Shown here one piece after another: positions 62,607-64,000 of a stretch of 64,000 bases of DNA. Origin of the DNA: Nemertoderma westbladi. Its lineage: Eukaryota; Xenacoelomorpha; Nemertodermatida; Nemertodermatidae. The position numbers and the translations under genes were made by a program. Within the stretch, counting starts at the first letter, position 1; each line of letters opens with the position of its first letter. The notes under the pieces were generated by a model. That model made no database searches, was not told where the DNA came from, and saw nothing but the letters and a program-made list of their open reading frames with translations. Location of the stretch: NCBI GenBank assembly GCA_032718475.1, contig JAUCBJ010008074.1, forward strand, positions 1 through 64,000. Direction: 5' to 3'.

Positions 62607-62794
62607 TGTAGCGCCTTGTCGATAGCTAGATGTGCGATGTCGTAAAATAGTTCCTCGTAGGTATTGTACTCAGCCTGGACCACCCGAACGGTAATCCTGA
62701 ATCGTCCGACGTTCGTTCCTTGTACTTCAACCTCGACATGCCAGATTCCTGGCTCAACTTGGATTATATCAATGGGTGTGATCGATACTTCCAT
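62603..62794 (-). CDS. BEL2 small upstream ORF (63 aa) overlapping gag by ATGA
   Basis: ATG at 62794 (MEVSITPIDII). A predicted beta-rich peptide (IWHVEVEVQGTNVGRFRITVRVV) followed by a short helix. Its stop TGA overlaps the gag start ATG (ATGA, 62606-62603). I do not recognise the family. It lies between the 5' LTR and gag, where most BEL elements have only leader. It could be a translated first cistron coupled to gag, or a chance uORF. Confidence 0.4.
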   Translation of the reverse strand: MEVSITPIDIIQVEPGIWHVEVEVQGTNVGRFRITVRVVQAEYNTYEELFYDIAHLAIDKALQ

Positions 62795-63002
62795 TCCCTG
62801 TTAACAACTCTCCAAATATGTGATCTGCCGACTACGAGTTGGTTAGATCGAGTTTGTTGATTAATTAAACCACGACTTTGTCTTAACTCAAATACCAGAG
62901 TTTCCTCTTAGTGGGTGCTGGTAAGCACGGAGAGAGTTTGAAGAGTATTGTAGGATTCCCAACTTCCACCAGTTGAAGTTGGCCGCGTTTTATTCTCAAT
63001 TT
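62795..63002 (-). other. BEL2 leader
   Basis: About 200 bp between the 5' LTR and the small ORF. It contains a hairpin CCAACTTC-CACCAG-TTGAAGTTGG-like inverted repeat at about 62959-62982. No standard TGG-type primer site directly follows the LTR. Confidence 0.5.
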
Positions 63003-64000
63003 TGTTGCCGTTATTCCCGACACCATGGGGGAAAAACGCCGATGCTGGAGGCGGAACTTTACAGACCACGGAATCCCGGCCAGTCACCGGATATTGATTG
63101 TGGAGAAGGAATAATTTCTTAGATGCAAGATTGCGGTTGAGAAAAAGCTGCATTGGTTGGATATATTCTTTAATGTAGTTAATCTCACTGAACCCTGATT
63201 GAGAATAAATTGGGCTTCCCCAAACCAATATACACCAAATTATTCACAATAATAATACACGACAATATAAATCCCTACAGTAAATTATTTAATTACCCAC
63301 TGTTCGCTCAGATTTTAGCCTAACTAATGTTCCCCAGATTTTCCCTTGGTCCTAGTCTTGGTGCCGTAGTGTCGGTGTCGGTCGACCCTGTCGCGTGTCC
63401 ATCCCACCCCTCACGAACCCCGAAGGGAACGATCATCGAGAACCAGTATGGCTTGGCTAAGGGTTGGTCCAGTCGGTAGACTCTGTCGCGTATCCGTACC
63501 ACCCCTCTCGAGCCCCGAAGGGATCGGTCATCGAGAACCAGTACGGCTTGGCTAGGAGTCTGTCGTGTCGGTGGACCCGTTCGCGTGTCCGTCCCACCCC
63601 TCACGAGCCCCGAAGGGAACGATCATTGAGAACCAGTACGGCTTGGCTAGGGGTCCGTCGGTTCATCGCAGAGACCCAACCACCTAGGCTTTCCGAGTCC
63701 TTATTCAGGCTCGTAGTCGCTTCGGCGGCCGAGAAACTGCTCCGAACAGTCGGTAGGCCAGTAGAGTCCAGTCCTCTGTCTTTTGACCCCGTCGCGTGTC
63801 CGTCCCACCCCTCACGAACCCCGAAGGGAACGATCATCGAGAACCAGTACGGCTTGGCTAAGGGGTCTGTCATCGGTTCCCGTCGCAAATCCCTGGCACA
63901 AGCAGCAGACTTTCTGATGTCCTTTTCAGGCTCGTAATAACTGCTGTTGACCAGAGACTGCTAAGGGCAGTCCTCGTCAAACCCTTCCTCTGTTAGTCGG
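63003..64000 (-). repeat. BEL2 5' LTR (partial, runs off the window)
   Basis: Matches 49440-50236 with roughly 10 percent differences and indels. It carries four copies of the TCCCACCCCTCACGA...GAACGATCAT(C/T)GAGAACCAG block against two in the 3' LTR, so the LTRs differ in subrepeat number. The outer end is not in the window. Confidence 0.9.

Larger units (their letters stand above)
49440..64000 (-). mobile_element. BEL2: old BEL/Pao LTR retrotransposon with the same extra ORF, runs off the window
   Basis: Reading the - strand: 5' LTR (63003 to beyond 64000), a 63-aa ORF, broken gag, a nested LINE (57594-60045), PR-RT, RNase H with an internally deleted integrase, a repeat-rich spacer, ORF3 (52705-50921), the polypurine tract GGGGGGGAC and the 3' LTR (50743-49440). 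The two LTRs differ at roughly one position in ten with indels, so the insertion is old. Architecture matches BEL1 but sequence similarity is low, so this is a different lineage. The target duplication cannot be tested because the right end is outside the window. Confidence 0.92.

Overview
The window is animal nuclear DNA, with no prokaryotic features. It holds one host protein gene (VPS11, five coding exons with GT-AG introns), one nuclear tRNA-Ser(AGA) gene, and otherwise satellites and mobile elements. I cannot name the species. The long introns, RTE/CR1-like LINEs, Ty3 and BEL/Pao elements, and a tRNA-derived SINE with a GTCGATAAAATGAGTACC core suggest a marine invertebrate, but this is an inference.

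Layout, left to right. 1-5330: about 5 kb of a 52-bp satellite holding one SINE with a 12-bp target duplication. 5331-11253: a young Ty3-type LTR retrotransposon with identical 194-bp LTRs and one intact gag-pol ORF, inserted in that satellite. 11807-38892: VPS11 on the + strand. Its intron 1 holds a decayed LINE split by a hAT-like DNA transposon. Its intron 2 is a G-rich minisatellite that itself carries a 14.1-kb BEL/Pao element (BEL1, 17395-31498). Introns 3 and 4 hold MITE/SINE pieces and a CTAG-rich minisatellite. 38922-39388: a Harbinger-like MITE just after the VPS11 stop. 40188-40269: tRNA-Ser on the - strand. 42502-43335: a LINE fragment. 43587-48996: a 5.4-kb palindrome with 2.1-kb near-identical arms. 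Each arm carries a small GTSF1-like CHHC zinc-finger gene, and the spacer carries an acidic C2H2 protein gene. 49003-49439: a 21-bp minisatellite. 49440 to beyond 64000: a second, older BEL/Pao element (BEL2) on the - strand, broken in gag and pol and carrying a LINE insertion.

The most interesting system is in the two BEL/Pao elements. Each has, after pol and a tandem-repeat spacer, an extra ORF in the position where an env gene would sit. It encodes an RNase D-like 3'-5' exonuclease domain followed by three CCHC zinc knuckles and a shared C-terminal region. The two proteins look homologous though very diverged. In BEL2 this ORF is still open although gag and pol are wrecked. The GTSF1-like genes in the palindrome are a second case of a mobile-looking structure carrying a relative of a small-RNA silencing factor. 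A third notable point is that the intron 2 minisatellite of VPS11 was apparently amplified from the 3' end of its own coding exon 2.
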